Source: an uncultured Clostridia bacterium
Lineage (GTDB): Bacteria; Bacillota; Clostridia; TANB77; CAG-508
Assembly (NCBI GenBank): GCA_948857205.1
Contig: CAQPRV010000115.1
Span: 1 to 43,102, forward strand
Direction: 5' to 3'
DNA length: 43,102 nt
In this document: piece after piece, positions 1 to 9,930 of the stretch
Layout: the number at the start of each line of letters is the position of its first letter
How positions within the stretch are numbered: the stretch's first letter is position 1
Position numbers and translations under genes: made by a program
The notes under the pieces: model-generated
What the model saw: the letters and a program-made list of their open reading frames with translations, nothing else
Database searches by the model: none
What the model was told of the DNA's origin: nothing

Positions 1-10
1 GTAACCTTTC

Positions 11-53
11 CAAAATTCTTAGAAAAGTTAGAAAACTTTTCTATAGAATTTTG
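11..53. repeat. Long imperfect hairpin at the left edge
   Basis: CAAAATTCT-t-AGAAAAGTT (11-29) pairs with AACTTTTCT-at-AGAATTTTG (34-53): 18 paired bases around a small internal loop and a short apical loop. No clear T-run follows on the plus strand, so it is not a standard terminator for an upstream gene. It may end a gene lying left of the window or be one of the intergenic hairpin repeats seen elsewhere here. Bases 54-158 hold no ORF with a ribosome binding site. Confidence 0.5.
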
Positions 54-158
54 AGAATGGGGCAACGAAAATAATAAATAATTATAATCCTTTGGGAGCG
101 AGCAGATTTTATAAATACAAATAAATAATTAAAATTTTAAGCGATTGCCTTATATTTA

Positions 159-187
159 TTGAAATTAAGAAATAAATATAGTAAAAT
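159..187 (+). promoter_or_regulatory. Probable sigma-A promoter for recX
   Basis: TTGAAA at 159-164 and TAAAAT at 182-187 are separated by 17 bases. The ATG of the recX-like gene follows 27 bases downstream with AAAAAGGAG in front of it. The match is good but base composition makes such matches fairly common. Confidence 0.45.
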
Positions 188-214
188 AAAGATATAAAAG
201 AAAAAGGAGAAAAA

Positions 215-667
215 ATGTATACAATAGAAGAATTTGATAGAGAAAAAACAAGAATACTGAAATACATAATATACAAAAAAAGAAGTGAAAACGAAATAAG
301 AAAAAAATTTTCAAAAGAAATAGACGAAAATTTACTAGATGACATAATAGAATATTTAAAACAAGCAAACTACATAAATGACGTAGAATATATAAAAAGA
401 ACAATAAACAACTTTATAGCCTTAAAAAATTTATCAATAAAAGAACTACAATACAAATTAATATCAAAAGGCATAAATAAAGACGATATAGAAGATTACT
501 TATATAGCAATAAAGAAGAACTAGAAGAATACGAAATAAACTCAGCATCCAACCTAATCTACAAAAAATCAAGTACAATGGAACTAGAAGAAATAAAAGA
601 ATATTTAATAAAAAAAGGATACAAAACAGAAAACATAAAAATAGCAATAGAAAAAAATGGTTTATAG
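215..667 (+). CDS. recX: RecX-family regulatory protein
   Basis: 150 aa, within the normal size range of RecX, a small all-helical protein that binds RecA filaments and modulates recombination and the SOS response. The sequence shows the RecX pattern of repeated three-helix units: a first unit with KKRSENEIRKKF followed by IIEYLKQANYINDVEYIKR (about residues 22-63), a second around LSIKELQYKLISKGI (72-87) and a third near the C-terminus (ELEEIKEYLIKKGYKTENI). The NYINDVEY segment is the most recognisable part. The start ATG has AAAAAGGAG seven bases upstream. It is followed by scpA after 78 bases. The gene is extremely A-rich, using almost only ATA, TTA and AAA codons. Family assignment is by eye; role is from the family. 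Confidence 0.75.
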   Translation: MYTIEEFDREKTRILKYIIYKKRSENEIRKKFSKEIDENLLDDIIEYLKQANYINDVEYIKRTINNFIALKNLSIKELQYKLISKGINKDDIEDYLYSNKEELEEYEINSASNLIYKKSSTMELEEIKEYLIKKGYKTENIKIAIEKNGL

Positions 668-745
668 GCAAATCCAAGATAAAAGACCAGAATCAAGACT
701 TTCCTAAAATATAAAAAACCTAAATACTTATGTAAGGAAACTATT

Positions 746-1507
746 ATGGCAATACTAACTTTAGAAACTGAACAATACCCAATAAAATTAGATAACTTTG
801 AAGGTCCCTTAGATTTACTATGTCACTTAATTGATAAAAACAAAATGGATATATATGATATAAATTTAAGTCAAATAGCTGATCAATATATAGAATATCT
901 AAAGAAAAACGAAAATATGGATTTAGAAATAGCTAGCGAATTTTTATTAATGGCTTCAACACTTTTATATTTAAAATCAAAGAAACTTCTTCCAAAACAA
1001 GAAGAAGACGAAGAAGAAATTACAGAAGAAGAATTAATTAGAAGGATTGCAGAATATAAAAACTATAAAGAAGTAAGTAAGCTATTAAAAGAAAATTATG
1101 AGATATATTCAAAAAGATATTTTAAATTACAAGAAAATATTGAATTACCAAAACAAAAATTAGAAACCTTATATGAAAGTAACTTAATTCCAAATTTATA
1201 TGCGCAAATAATACAGAGAAATAGTACTAAATTAAACAAAAATGCTAAAAATATAGAAAAGATTGCTATTGTAGAAAATTATACAGTTTCAAGCAAAGTA
1301 AAAGAAATGTTTAGAGCTTTAGTTAAACAAAAAAAATTTGTATTTAATAAAATGTTTTCTATTAAAAAGCATAGTAAACAAGAAGTAGTAACTGCATTTT
1401 CGGGCTTGTTAGAATTATCAAGAAGGAGCAAAGTAGAAACAACTCAAGAAGAATTATTTGGAGATATTACAGTAGAAAAAACAAAAAAGATGAAAGAAGT
1501 TTCTTAA
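746..1507 (+). CDS. scpA: Segregation and condensation protein A (ScpA)
   Basis: 253 aa, normal for ScpA, the kleisin subunit that bridges the Smc dimer and with ScpB forms the bacterial condensin. The N-terminal signature LDNFEGPLDLLCHLIDKNKMDI (from residue 15, read here in two parts) and the following ASEFLLMASTLLYLKSKKLL are the Smc neck-binding helices; the C-terminal winged-helix part carries VVTAFSGLLELSRRSKV. A very acidic EEDEEEITEEE linker lies between. The ATG is preceded by a modest AAGGAAA. In many Clostridia scpB follows directly, then a DUF2953 gene and ytfJ; here scpB is not in that slot, although the DUF2953 and ytfJ genes are. Confidence 0.95.
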   Translation: MAILTLETEQYPIKLDNFEGPLDLLCHLIDKNKMDIYDINLSQIADQYIEYLKKNENMDLEIASEFLLMASTLLYLKSKKLLPKQEEDEEEITEEELIRRIAEYKNYKEVSKLLKENYEIYSKRYFKLQENIELPKQKLETLYESNLIPNLYAQIIQRNSTKLNKNAKNIEKIAIVENYTVSSKVKEMFRALVKQKKFVFNKMFSIKKHSKQEVVTAFSGLLELSRRSKVETTQEELFGDITVEKTKKMKEVS

Positions 1508-1643
1508 ATAATAAAAACCAAAGATAATTAAGATTAAAATAATAAATTAAAAAATATATGAATCTAAAAAATTTAATTAATTTTGATTAAATGGAAAATA
1601 AATGGAAAAACTAATATAAATCCTCTAAAAGGAGGCGAAAATA

Positions 1644-2255
1644 TTGGTTTTTATTTTTTTATTGTTGATTATAATTGTATTAATTACCTTTTCAAAAATA
1701 AATATAGAAATAGAAAATTTTATTTTCACATCAGAAACTAAAAGGCATATTAATACAGATTATAAAATAGTATTAAGACTTTTAATTTTAAGTAAACTAC
1801 CAATTTTAAAAATAAATATATCAAAAACAAAGCTAGAAAAAATGCAACTGAAAGAGAAAATTAAAAATATAGATGTAAAAATATTGGAAAATAATATTAA
1901 GTTCGATAAAAACTTAATTAAAGTACTTAAAAATTTACATGTAGGAATAAACAATTTTGAGTTAAAGCTTGAGTTAGGAACAGAAAATGCTAGTTTTACT
2001 GCTATAATTGTTCCTGTTATTAGTACAGTTTTATCTATATTTTTACAAAATAAGGTAAAAAAAATTGAAAATCAAAAGTTTATAATTAATCCTGTTTTTA
2101 TCAACCAAAACTTAATAAATATAGTATTTTCGGGTATATTTGAAATTAGAATGATACATATTATTAATATAATATATATCTTAATTAAGAAAAAAGGAGT
2201 GAAGAAACATGAGCGAACATCCAATAGAAGGCCTTATGATTACAGCTATGAATAG
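1644..2255 (+). CDS. DUF2953-type membrane-anchored protein
   Basis: 203 aa, starting with TTG at 1644, chosen because AAAGGAGG sits at 1628-1635 with normal spacing and no ATG in frame fits. One N-terminal transmembrane helix (VFIFLLLIIIVLITF, residues 2-16) is followed by a soluble region rich in Ile, Lys and Asn, a hydrophobic stretch near ASFTAIIVPVISTVLSIFL (about 118-136) and a basic tail. Its layout and its position directly before a ytfJ gene match DUF2953 proteins (B. subtilis YtfI). It overlaps the start of ytfJ by 47 bases, which suggests translational coupling. Function unknown; a sporulation link is inferred only from the neighbour. Confidence 0.7.
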   Translation: MVFIFLLLIIIVLITFSKINIEIENFIFTSETKRHINTDYKIVLRLLILSKLPILKINISKTKLEKMQLKEKIKNIDVKILENNIKFDKNLIKVLKNLHVGINNFELKLELGTENASFTAIIVPVISTVLSIFLQNKVKKIENQKFIINPVFINQNLINIVFSGIFEIRMIHIINIIYILIKKKGVKKHERTSNRRPYDYSYE

Positions 2256-2808
2256 TATCCAAGATATGGTAGATGTAAATACTATCATTGGTGAGCCTAT
2301 AGAAACCTCAAATAATATTGTTATAATCCCAATATCAAAAGTATCTTTTGGTTTTGTAGCTGGTGGTAGTGAATTTAAAGGGGAGACTGTTGATGAATAT
2401 ACTAAAAGAGATAAAGAGGAGCAAGTTCAATACCGTTTACCATTTGGTGGAGGTTCAGGAGCAGGAGTTACAATTAATCCAGTTGCTTTTCTAGTAATTC
2501 AATCAAATAATGTAAAATTAATTCCAGTAAGTCATACTTCATCTTTAGACAAGTTGTTAGATTATATGCCAGATTTGATTGAAAAAGCAAATAGTATGAT
2601 GAATCGTTGTCTACAGAATAAAAAAGATGAAACTGAAAAGATTTTAAAGGAAATGCAAAATAAACATAATAAGAGTATGAAGAAAGAAGAGGAAGATAAA
2701 AAGGCTATAGAGAGAAAAATTGAAAAAGAGGTTCAAAAAGTGAAAAATATTGATACTGTTGATGAACTAATTGATTTTGAATATGATGAAAATATGGAAG
2801 ATGAGTAG
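2209..2808 (+). CDS. ytfJ: YtfJ/GerW-family sporulation protein
   Basis: 199 aa. The N-terminal two thirds carries the family pattern: MITAMNSIQDMVDVNTIIGEPI, then VIIPISKVSFGFVAGGSEF and LPFGGGSGAGVTINPVAFLVI followed by VKLIPV. In Bacillus the family is made in the forespore and GerW is needed for germination. The last 75 residues form a highly charged, probably coiled tail (KKEEEDKKAIERKIEKEV and on), longer than in many relatives. The start has AAAGGAGTG eight bases upstream and lies inside the preceding DUF2953 gene. The pairing DUF2953-ytfJ supports both calls and indicates an endospore-forming ancestry. Confidence 0.9.
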   Translation: MSEHPIEGLMITAMNSIQDMVDVNTIIGEPIETSNNIVIIPISKVSFGFVAGGSEFKGETVDEYTKRDKEEQVQYRLPFGGGSGAGVTINPVAFLVIQSNNVKLIPVSHTSSLDKLLDYMPDLIEKANSMMNRCLQNKKDETEKILKEMQNKHNKSMKKEEEDKKAIERKIEKEVQKVKNIDTVDELIDFEYDENMEDE

Positions 2809-2834
2809 TAACATTTTTGTTGCTATTCTTTTTT
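2806..2834 (+). terminator. Short terminator after ytfJ
   Basis: TAGTAAC (2806-2812, starting with the ytfJ stop codon) pairs with GTTGCTA (2819-2825, one G-T pair) and is followed by TTCTTTTTT. The stem is only seven pairs, so termination may be partial. It separates ytfJ from the suf promoter. Confidence 0.5.
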
Positions 2835-2851
2835 GGTTAAATTTTAAGCTA

Positions 2852-2880
2852 TTGACTGAATTAAAGAATGATGATATAAT
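2852..2880 (+). promoter_or_regulatory. Sigma-A promoter of the suf operon
   Basis: TTGACT (2852-2857), a 17-base spacer and a perfect TATAAT (2875-2880), followed by the sufC ribosome binding site AAAGGAG and ATG at 2932. This is one of the best promoter matches in the window. No IscR-type palindrome is recognisable next to it. Confidence 0.7.
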
Positions 2881-2931
2881 TCCTACTAATTTAATATGAT
2901 TTATATAGAGAGATAAAGGAGAACACAAAAA

Positions 2932-3666
2932 ATGGAAAATCTATTAGAAATAAAGAACTTAGAGGTAAAAGCAGACGAAAAAGAAATATTAAAAGGAATA
3001 AATTTAGAAATAAAAAAAGGAGAAATTCATGTAATAATGGGACCAAATGGTTCAGGAAAAACAACAACAGCAAATGCAATAATGAACAATCCAGAATACA
3101 CAAAAGAGAAAGGAAGCATTTTATTTGAAGGAAATGACATAACTAATTCTAGAACAGATGAGATAGCAAAAAAAGGAATATTCATGTCCTTCCAATTACC
3201 AGAAGAAATATCAGGAGTGTCTGTTACAAACTTCTTAAAATATGCAAAAAACAAAGTAACAGGAAAGCCTGTCAAAATATTTGAATTTAAAGAAGAACTA
3301 AAAAAATATATGGAAGAATTAAATATGAATTCAAAAAATCTTGAAAGAAGTTTAAATGTAGGCTTTTCAGGAGGAGAGAAAAAGAAAAACGAAATTTTAC
3401 AAATGCTTATACTAAATCCAAAACTTGCAATATTAGATGAAACAGATTCAGGTTTAGATGTTGATGCAATAAAAACTGTTTCAAAAGGAATTGAAATGTT
3501 TAAAAATGAGAATAATGCAGTTTTAATAATTACACATAACACAAAGATTCTACACAGTTTAAAAGTAGATTATGTACATGTTTTAGTAAATGGAAAAATA
3601 GTTAAAACTGGAAATCAAGAATTAGCTAAACAAATTGAAGATAATGGATATGCACAATACAAATAA
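2932..3666 (+). CDS. sufC: Fe-S cluster assembly ATPase SufC
   Basis: 244 aa ABC-type ATPase without membrane segments. Walker A GPNGSGKTTT is near residue 40, the Q-loop is MSFQLPEEISG, the signature is LNVGFSGGEKKKNEILQM and Walker B is LAILDETDSGLDVDA, followed by the switch His in ITHNTKIL. The SGGEKKKNE form of the signature and DETDSGLD are typical of SufC rather than of transporter ATPases. SufC works with SufB and SufD as the cytosolic SufBC2D scaffold on which Fe-S clusters are built. First gene of the sufCBDSU operon, 36 bases before sufB. Confidence 0.97.
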   Translation: MENLLEIKNLEVKADEKEILKGINLEIKKGEIHVIMGPNGSGKTTTANAIMNNPEYTKEKGSILFEGNDITNSRTDEIAKKGIFMSFQLPEEISGVSVTNFLKYAKNKVTGKPVKIFEFKEELKKYMEELNMNSKNLERSLNVGFSGGEKKKNEILQMLILNPKLAILDETDSGLDVDAIKTVSKGIEMFKNENNAVLIITHNTKILHSLKVDYVHVLVNGKIVKTGNQELAKQIEDNGYAQYK

Positions 3667-3702
3667 AAGTTTATTTAAATAAAGTCTAGGAAGGAAGCAT
3701 AA

Positions 3703-5088
3703 ATGAGTACAACAAATATAAACGAAATAAATAGAAATATTTATGACATAAAAAACAAAGATGAATATGAATTCAAAATAAAAAAAGGGTTAACACCAGA
3801 AATTATAAAAGAAATATCAAAGCAAAAAAATGATCCAGAATGGATGAAAGAATTCAGATTAAAAGCCTTAGAAGTTTATAATAAATTAGAAATGCCAACT
3901 TGGGGACCAGATTTATCAGAATTAGATATGGAAGAAATAGCAACTTATGTAAGACCAAAAACAAACTTAAACAATTCATGGGAAGATGTACCAGAAGACA
4001 TAAAAGATACTTTTGACAAGTTAGGAATACCAGAAGCAGAACGAACATCTTTAGCAGGAGTTGGAGCACAATATGATTCAGAAGTTGTATATCATAGTAT
4101 GAAAAAAGAATTAATACAACAGGGTGTTATATATACAGATATGGAAACAGCAATAAAAGAATATCCAAAATTAGTACAAGACCACTTTATGAAGTGTGTG
4201 CCAGTATATGATCATAAATTTGTTGCTTTACATGGAGCAGTATGGTCAGGAGGATCTTTTGTATATGTTCCAAAAGGAGTTAAAGTAGATATTCCATTAC
4301 AATCATATTTTAGACTAAATTCACCAGAAGCAGGACAATTTGAACATACTCTAATAATTGTAGAAGAAGGGGCATCACTTCACTTTATAGAAGGATGTAG
4401 TGCACCAAAATATAACAAAATAAACTTACATGCTGGATGTGTTGAACTATATGTAAAAGATAAGGCATATTTAAGATATTCAACTATTGAGAACTGGTCA
4501 AAAAATATGTTAAACTTAAACACCAAAAAAGCAATAGTAGGAAAAAATGCAAAAATGGATTGGGTATCAGGATCATTTGGATCAAAAATATCAATGTTAT
4601 ATCCAATGAGCATATTAAATGGAAAAGGTGCAAAAACAGAATTCACAGGTATATCATTTGCAGGGGAAGGACAAAACTTAGATAATGGTTTCAAAGTAAT
4701 ACACAACGCACCAGAGACTTCAAGTGTAGTAAATGCAAAATCAATATCAAAAAATGGAGGAAAATGCACCTACAGAAGTTTAGTAAGAATAGCAGAAAAT
4801 GCTAAAAACTCAAAATCATCTGTGTCATGCGAATCGCTTATGTTAGATAATAGCTCAATATCAGATACCATACCAACAAATGACATAAGAACAGATGAAG
4901 TAGAATTTTCACATGAAGCAAAAATAGGTAAAATAAGTGATAAAGCAATATTTTATCTAATGAGTAGAGGTTTATCAGAAGAAGATGCAATAGCAATGAT
5001 TGTAAGAGGATTTGCACATCCAATAGCAAAAGAATTACCAGTAGAATATGCAGTAGAAATGAACAATTTAATAAATTTAGAATTATAA
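3703..5088 (+). CDS. sufB: Fe-S cluster assembly scaffold SufB
   Basis: 461 aa, full length. The central beta-helix core is recognisable from HGAVWSGGSFVYVPKGVKV and LQSYFRLNSPEAGQFEHTLI, then the segment SCESLMLDNSSISDTIPTND, and the C-terminal helical part SRGLSEEDAIAMIVRGFAHPI typical of SufB. SufB carries the site where the nascent cluster is assembled and pairs with SufD. AGGAAG precedes the ATG. Codon use is strongly A-ending, like sufC and unlike sufD just downstream. A 9-base inverted repeat (TAAGACAAA at its stop codon and TTTGTCTTA near 5181-5189) brackets the gap to sufD. Confidence 0.97.
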   Translation: MSTTNINEINRNIYDIKNKDEYEFKIKKGLTPEIIKEISKQKNDPEWMKEFRLKALEVYNKLEMPTWGPDLSELDMEEIATYVRPKTNLNNSWEDVPEDIKDTFDKLGIPEAERTSLAGVGAQYDSEVVYHSMKKELIQQGVIYTDMETAIKEYPKLVQDHFMKCVPVYDHKFVALHGAVWSGGSFVYVPKGVKVDIPLQSYFRLNSPEAGQFEHTLIIVEEGASLHFIEGCSAPKYNKINLHAGCVELYVKDKAYLRYSTIENWSKNMLNLNTKKAIVGKNAKMDWVSGSFGSKISMLYPMSILNGKGAKTEFTGISFAGEGQNLDNGFKVIHNAPETSSVVNAKSISKNGGKCTYRSLVRIAENAKNSKSSVSCESLMLDNSSISDTIPTNDIRTDEVEFSHEAKIGKISDKAIFYLMSRGLSEEDAIAMIVRGFAHPIAKELPVEYAVEMNNLINLEL

Positions 5089-5203
5089 GACAAAAGAATT
5101 GGTCACGAATTTTTTCACAAAAGTTACTTCAAACTTTAATAAAATATATTTCAAAAAATATTACAAAAAACCTAATGATCTTTGTCTTAGAAAGGATAAA
5201 AAT

Positions 5204-6268
5204 ATGGAAGAATTAAGTCTAAATGAAACACCTGTTAGGACTTCAAAAAATTTTCTTATTAATGATATTAAATTAGAGGAAATTAATTTTCCGAATAAGT
5301 TACAAGCTTTTAAGGGGATAGATATATCTTGTAATAGCACAAAGATTAATTTTTCTTCAAAGGTTAGCCATGCTAATTTAACCTATGGTTTAGGAGAGAC
5401 TTTTACCAAAGAGGTTAATAATAATGCAAATAAAAATTTAAAAATAGAAATAGATAGTAAAACTAGAACAGAAACTCAAGTTATTTTTAAGTTTGATAGT
5501 GAGAATTTGAACTTAATTGATAATATAGAAATTATTGCTAATAAGGATACAAAAGCAACAATTATTTTAAAATATGTTTCTAAGGAAGAAATTAAGGCTT
5601 TTCATAATGGAATTATTAGAGTTTATGCAAAAAAAAGGGCAGATATTAAGGTAATATTAATAAATCTTTTAAGTCAAGCTTCTAATAATTTCATAAGTAT
5701 TGAGAATGTTTTAGAAGAAAATTCAAAAGTTAATTTTACAACTGTTGATTTTGGAGGAAAAAATAGTATTACAAATTATTATTCGAATTTATCTGAAAAT
5801 AATTCAGATAATAGACTAAACACCATTTATCTTGGTAAAGATAATCAATTATTTGACTTGAATTATATTGCAGAATTATATGGCGAAAAATCCAAGGTTA
5901 ATATTGAAGTTCAAGGAGCATTAAAAGATATTGCAAAGAAACATTTTAAAGGGACAATAGATTTTAGAAAAGGTTGTAAAAAATCTAAAGGAAATGAAAA
6001 TGAATTTTGTGTGTTGTTATCAGATAAAGCAAAATCTTTAGGACTTCCTATGTTACTTTGTTCAGAAGAAGATGTGGAAGGTAATCATTCGAGTGCTGCT
6101 GGAAAGGTTGGACAAAAAGAGTTATTTTATATTATGAGTAGAGGTTTTGATTTAAAAGATGCTTTAAAATTAATGGTTAAAGCAAAATTTAATAATATAT
6201 TAAAAGAAATAAAAAAAGACGAATTGAGAGAAGAAATTATAAATGAAATTGAAAATAGGTTAGATTAA
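5204..6268 (+). CDS. sufD: Fe-S cluster assembly protein SufD
   Basis: 354 aa from the ATG at 5204. This start is chosen over an upstream TTG at 5099 because AAAGGA lies seven bases before it and the 35 extra residues look like translated intergenic DNA. The C-terminal SufB/SufD domain is clear: GTIDFRKGCKKSKGNENEF, LLCSEEDVEGNHSSAAGKVG and FYIMSRGFDLKDALKLMVKA. SufD is the partner of SufB in SufBC2D and is linked to iron entry. The N-terminal half is poorly conserved, as usual. Codon use favours T-ending codons, a visible change from sufB. Confidence 0.9.
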   Translation: MEELSLNETPVRTSKNFLINDIKLEEINFPNKLQAFKGIDISCNSTKINFSSKVSHANLTYGLGETFTKEVNNNANKNLKIEIDSKTRTETQVIFKFDSENLNLIDNIEIIANKDTKATIILKYVSKEEIKAFHNGIIRVYAKKRADIKVILINLLSQASNNFISIENVLEENSKVNFTTVDFGGKNSITNYYSNLSENNSDNRLNTIYLGKDNQLFDLNYIAELYGEKSKVNIEVQGALKDIAKKHFKGTIDFRKGCKKSKGNENEFCVLLSDKAKSLGLPMLLCSEEDVEGNHSSAAGKVGQKELFYIMSRGFDLKDALKLMVKAKFNNILKEIKKDELREEIINEIENRLD

Positions 6269-6371
6269 TAATTGTAAGAAATTATTAATTAAGTATTCTG
6301 AAAGGATTTAGGTTCAAAATATTTCAAATTTATTAATTTAAATTTGAGCTTTTCTAGAAAGGATAGTAATT

Positions 6372-7592
6372 ATGGAAATTAAAGAAATAAAAAAAGACTT
6401 TCCAATTTTAAATAATGAAAAAATAGTTTATTTAGATAGTGGAGCAACAACACAAAAACCAGTACAAGTAATACAAGCAGTAGAGGAATTTTACAAAAAA
6501 TATAATGCAAATCCACATAGAGGTGCATATACCTTAAGTATGGAAGCTACTGAAATCTATGAAAATACAAGAAATAAAATATCAAAGTTTATAAATGCAA
6601 GATATAGTGAAGAAATTATATTCTCAAAAAATGCAACAGAAAGTCTTAATTTAATAGCATATTCCTATGGAATGGATAACTTAAAAAAAGATGATGAAGT
6701 AGTAATTTCTATAATGGAACATCATTCAAATCTAGTACCTTGGCAAAAAATTTGTAAATCTACAGAAAGTAATTTAAAATACATGTATTTAAATGAAAAT
6801 TTTGAAATATCAAAAGAAGAAATAGAAAAAAAAATTACAGATAAAACAAAAATAGTTGGAATAACTTATGTCTCAAATGTATTAGGTACAATAAATAAGG
6901 TAGAAGAAATTATAAAATATGCACATAAAAAGGGAGCAATTGTAATACTTGATGCATCTCAAAGTATTCCACATTTAAAATTAGATGTACAGAAATTAGA
7001 TGCTGATTTTGTTGTGTTTTCAGGACATAAAATGTTAGCTCCTTTTGGGATTGGTATAATGTATGGAAAAAAAGAAATTCTAAACAAAATGAGTCCTTTT
7101 TTAATGGGTGGAGACATGATTGAATATGTATATGAGCAAGAAACTACCTTTGCACCTTTACCAAATAAATTTGAAGCAGGAACGCAAAATGTAGAAGCAG
7201 TTGTTGGATTAGGTACTGCAATTGATTATATAAATAATTTAGGATATGACAAAATACAAGAAATAGAAAAAGAAATAATAAATTATGCAAGACAAGAATT
7301 ATCAAAACTAGATTATTTAACTTTATATATGCCTAAAAATCAAGAAAATCATTCTAGTGTAATATCTTTTAATATAAAAGGTGTACATCCACATGATGTT
7401 GCAAGTATATTAGATTCTAAAGGAATATGCATTCGTTCTGGTAATCATTGTGCACAACCACTAATGCGATTTTTAGGAATTGATTCTACATGTAGAGCAA
7501 GTTTTTATTTTTATAATACTAAAGAAGATGTAGATAAACTAGTTGAGGGACTTAAGTCAGCTTATAATATGTTTAAAAAATATATAAAATAA
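6372..7592 (+). CDS. sufS: Cysteine desulfurase SufS
   Basis: 406 aa, class V aminotransferase fold, PLP-dependent. It takes sulfur from cysteine as a persulfide. The N-terminus YLDSGATTQKP, the SKNATESLN and MEHHSNLVPWQ segments, the PLP lysine in FVVFSGHKMLAPFGIG, and the active-site cysteine in SGNHCAQPLMRFLG (about residue 361) are all present. The short RSGNHCAQP loop is the SufS form (group II), which needs the partner SufU encoded next. AGAAAGGATAG precedes the ATG, a motif reused before hydA and upp. Confidence 0.97.
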   Translation: MEIKEIKKDFPILNNEKIVYLDSGATTQKPVQVIQAVEEFYKKYNANPHRGAYTLSMEATEIYENTRNKISKFINARYSEEIIFSKNATESLNLIAYSYGMDNLKKDDEVVISIMEHHSNLVPWQKICKSTESNLKYMYLNENFEISKEEIEKKITDKTKIVGITYVSNVLGTINKVEEIIKYAHKKGAIVILDASQSIPHLKLDVQKLDADFVVFSGHKMLAPFGIGIMYGKKEILNKMSPFLMGGDMIEYVYEQETTFAPLPNKFEAGTQNVEAVVGLGTAIDYINNLGYDKIQEIEKEIINYARQELSKLDYLTLYMPKNQENHSSVISFNIKGVHPHDVASILDSKGICIRSGNHCAQPLMRFLGIDSTCRASFYFYNTKEDVDKLVEGLKSAYNMFKKYIK

Positions 7593-7619
7593 ATAAAAAA
7601 ATAAATGAGAGGTTGAAAA

Positions 7620-8051
7620 GTGGACGATTTAACTGATGTATATAACGAATTAATAATGGAACATAGTATGAATTCGTATAATAAAAAGAGACTAGAAAAT
7701 GCGGATTTTAGTGAAATAGGACATAATCCAAATTGTGGTGATGAAATAACTCTAGAAATAAAAATGAATGGAGACATAATTGAAGATATGGCCTTCACAG
7801 GGCATGGATGTGCAATATCACAAGCATCTACATCAATAATGATAGATACTTTAAAAGGGAAAACTATAAAAGATGCACAGGAAATAGTAAAAACCTTTAT
7901 TGAAATGATTAAAAGAGAAACTTTAGGGGAAGAGGAATTAGAAAAATTAGAAGATGCAATAGCTTTTAAAAATGTATCAAATATGCCAGCAAGAGTAAAA
8001 TGTGCATTACTTGCATGGCATACAATAGAGGCTATATTAAATAAATCATGA
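7620..8051 (+). CDS. sufU: SufU, zinc-dependent sulfur transfer protein
   Basis: 143 aa starting with GTG at 7620, with GAGAGGTTG upstream. The IscU-like fold ligands are present: Cys in HNPNCGDEITL, Cys in GHGCAISQASTS and Cys in MPARVKCALLAW. In Firmicutes SufU binds zinc and accepts the persulfide from SufS rather than acting as the main scaffold. It directly follows sufS by 27 bases, so the two are almost certainly co-transcribed. Confidence 0.95.
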   Translation: MDDLTDVYNELIMEHSMNSYNKKRLENADFSEIGHNPNCGDEITLEIKMNGDIIEDMAFTGHGCAISQASTSIMIDTLKGKTIKDAQEIVKTFIEMIKRETLGEEELEKLEDAIAFKNVSNMPARVKCALLAWHTIEAILNKS

Positions 8052-8073
8052 TTTTTTAAGAATGGAGATTTTT

Positions 8074-9135
<1,062 letters not shown>

Positions 9136-9165
9136 TTTATTTATTAATAAAGGAGATAATTATAA

Positions 9166-9930
9166 ATGCAAAATCAATTTTCTAGAACTGAATTATTAAT
9201 TGGGAAAGATGGATTAGAAAAGTTGCATAAAGCTAAAGTAGCAATTTTTGGACTTGGTGGAGTTGGTTCTTTTGTAGTAGAAGGATTAGTAAGAGCAGGA
9301 ATACAGAATTTTATTTTAGTTGATAAAGATATTGTTGATTTAACAAATTTAAATAGACAAATTTTTGCAACTACTAAAACAATTGGAAGACCAAAGGTAG
9401 AAGTTGCAAGAGAAAGAATTTTGGAAATTAATCCAGCTTGTAATATTGAAATTTATCAGGAATTTTTTAAGCCAGATAGCAAAGAAATTTTAGATAATAA
9501 AACTTCTTATGTAGTTGATAGCGTAGATACTGTTACTGCTAAAATTGAGTTAGTTTTAAGAGCTAATAAATTAAATATTCCTATTATATCTAGTATGGGA
9601 ACAGGAAATAAATTAGACCCAACTAGTTTTGAAGTGACTGATATATATAAAACTAGTGTGTGTCCTTTGGCTAAAGTTATGAGAAAGGAATTGAGGAATA
9701 GGGGAATTAAAAAGCTTAAAGTAGTTTATTCAAAGGAAGAACCTATTAAATTAAATAATAGTATTTGTACTGACAAGGCTTTATCTAATGGACATTCTAT
9801 TAAGTCTATTGAAAATAATCCTATTCAAAGTAGTATATCCTTTGTTCCTTCAGTTGCAGGTTTAATTATTGCTGGAGAAGTTATTAAAGATGTTATTGGA
9901 TACAATAATATCAATGTACTTAGAATATAA
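9166..9930 (+). CDS. tcdA: tRNA threonylcarbamoyladenosine dehydratase (TcdA, E1-like)
   Basis: 254 aa ThiF/MoeB-like protein. It opens with SRTELLIGKDGLEKLHKAKV, has the nucleotide loop IFGLGGVGSFVVEGLVRAGI (residues 28-47), the LVDKDIVDLTNLNRQ motif and the SMGTGNKLDPTSFEVTDIYKT plus VCPLAKVMRKELR segments that separate TcdA from MoeB and ThiF. TcdA cyclises t6A37 of tRNAs to ct6A and in E. coli works with a sulfur-relay partner, which fits its place after the suf-mnmA block. AAAGGAG precedes the ATG. The stop codon abuts a decayed gene fragment, so the downstream border is an old deletion or insertion junction. Confidence 0.9.
   Translation: MQNQFSRTELLIGKDGLEKLHKAKVAIFGLGGVGSFVVEGLVRAGIQNFILVDKDIVDLTNLNRQIFATTKTIGRPKVEVARERILEINPACNIEIYQEFFKPDSKEILDNKTSYVVDSVDTVTAKIELVLRANKLNIPIISSMGTGNKLDPTSFEVTDIYKTSVCPLAKVMRKELRNRGIKKLKVVYSKEEPIKLNNSICTDKALSNGHSIKSIENNPIQSSISFVPSVAGLIIAGEVIKDVIGYNNINVLRI

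Noticed and set aside
5088..5190. sufB-sufD intergenic inverted repeat TAAGACAAA/TTTGTCTTA as a regulatory structure
   Set aside because: Nine pairs across a loop of more than 80 AT-rich bases is within what chance gives here; left as a remark in the sufB entry.
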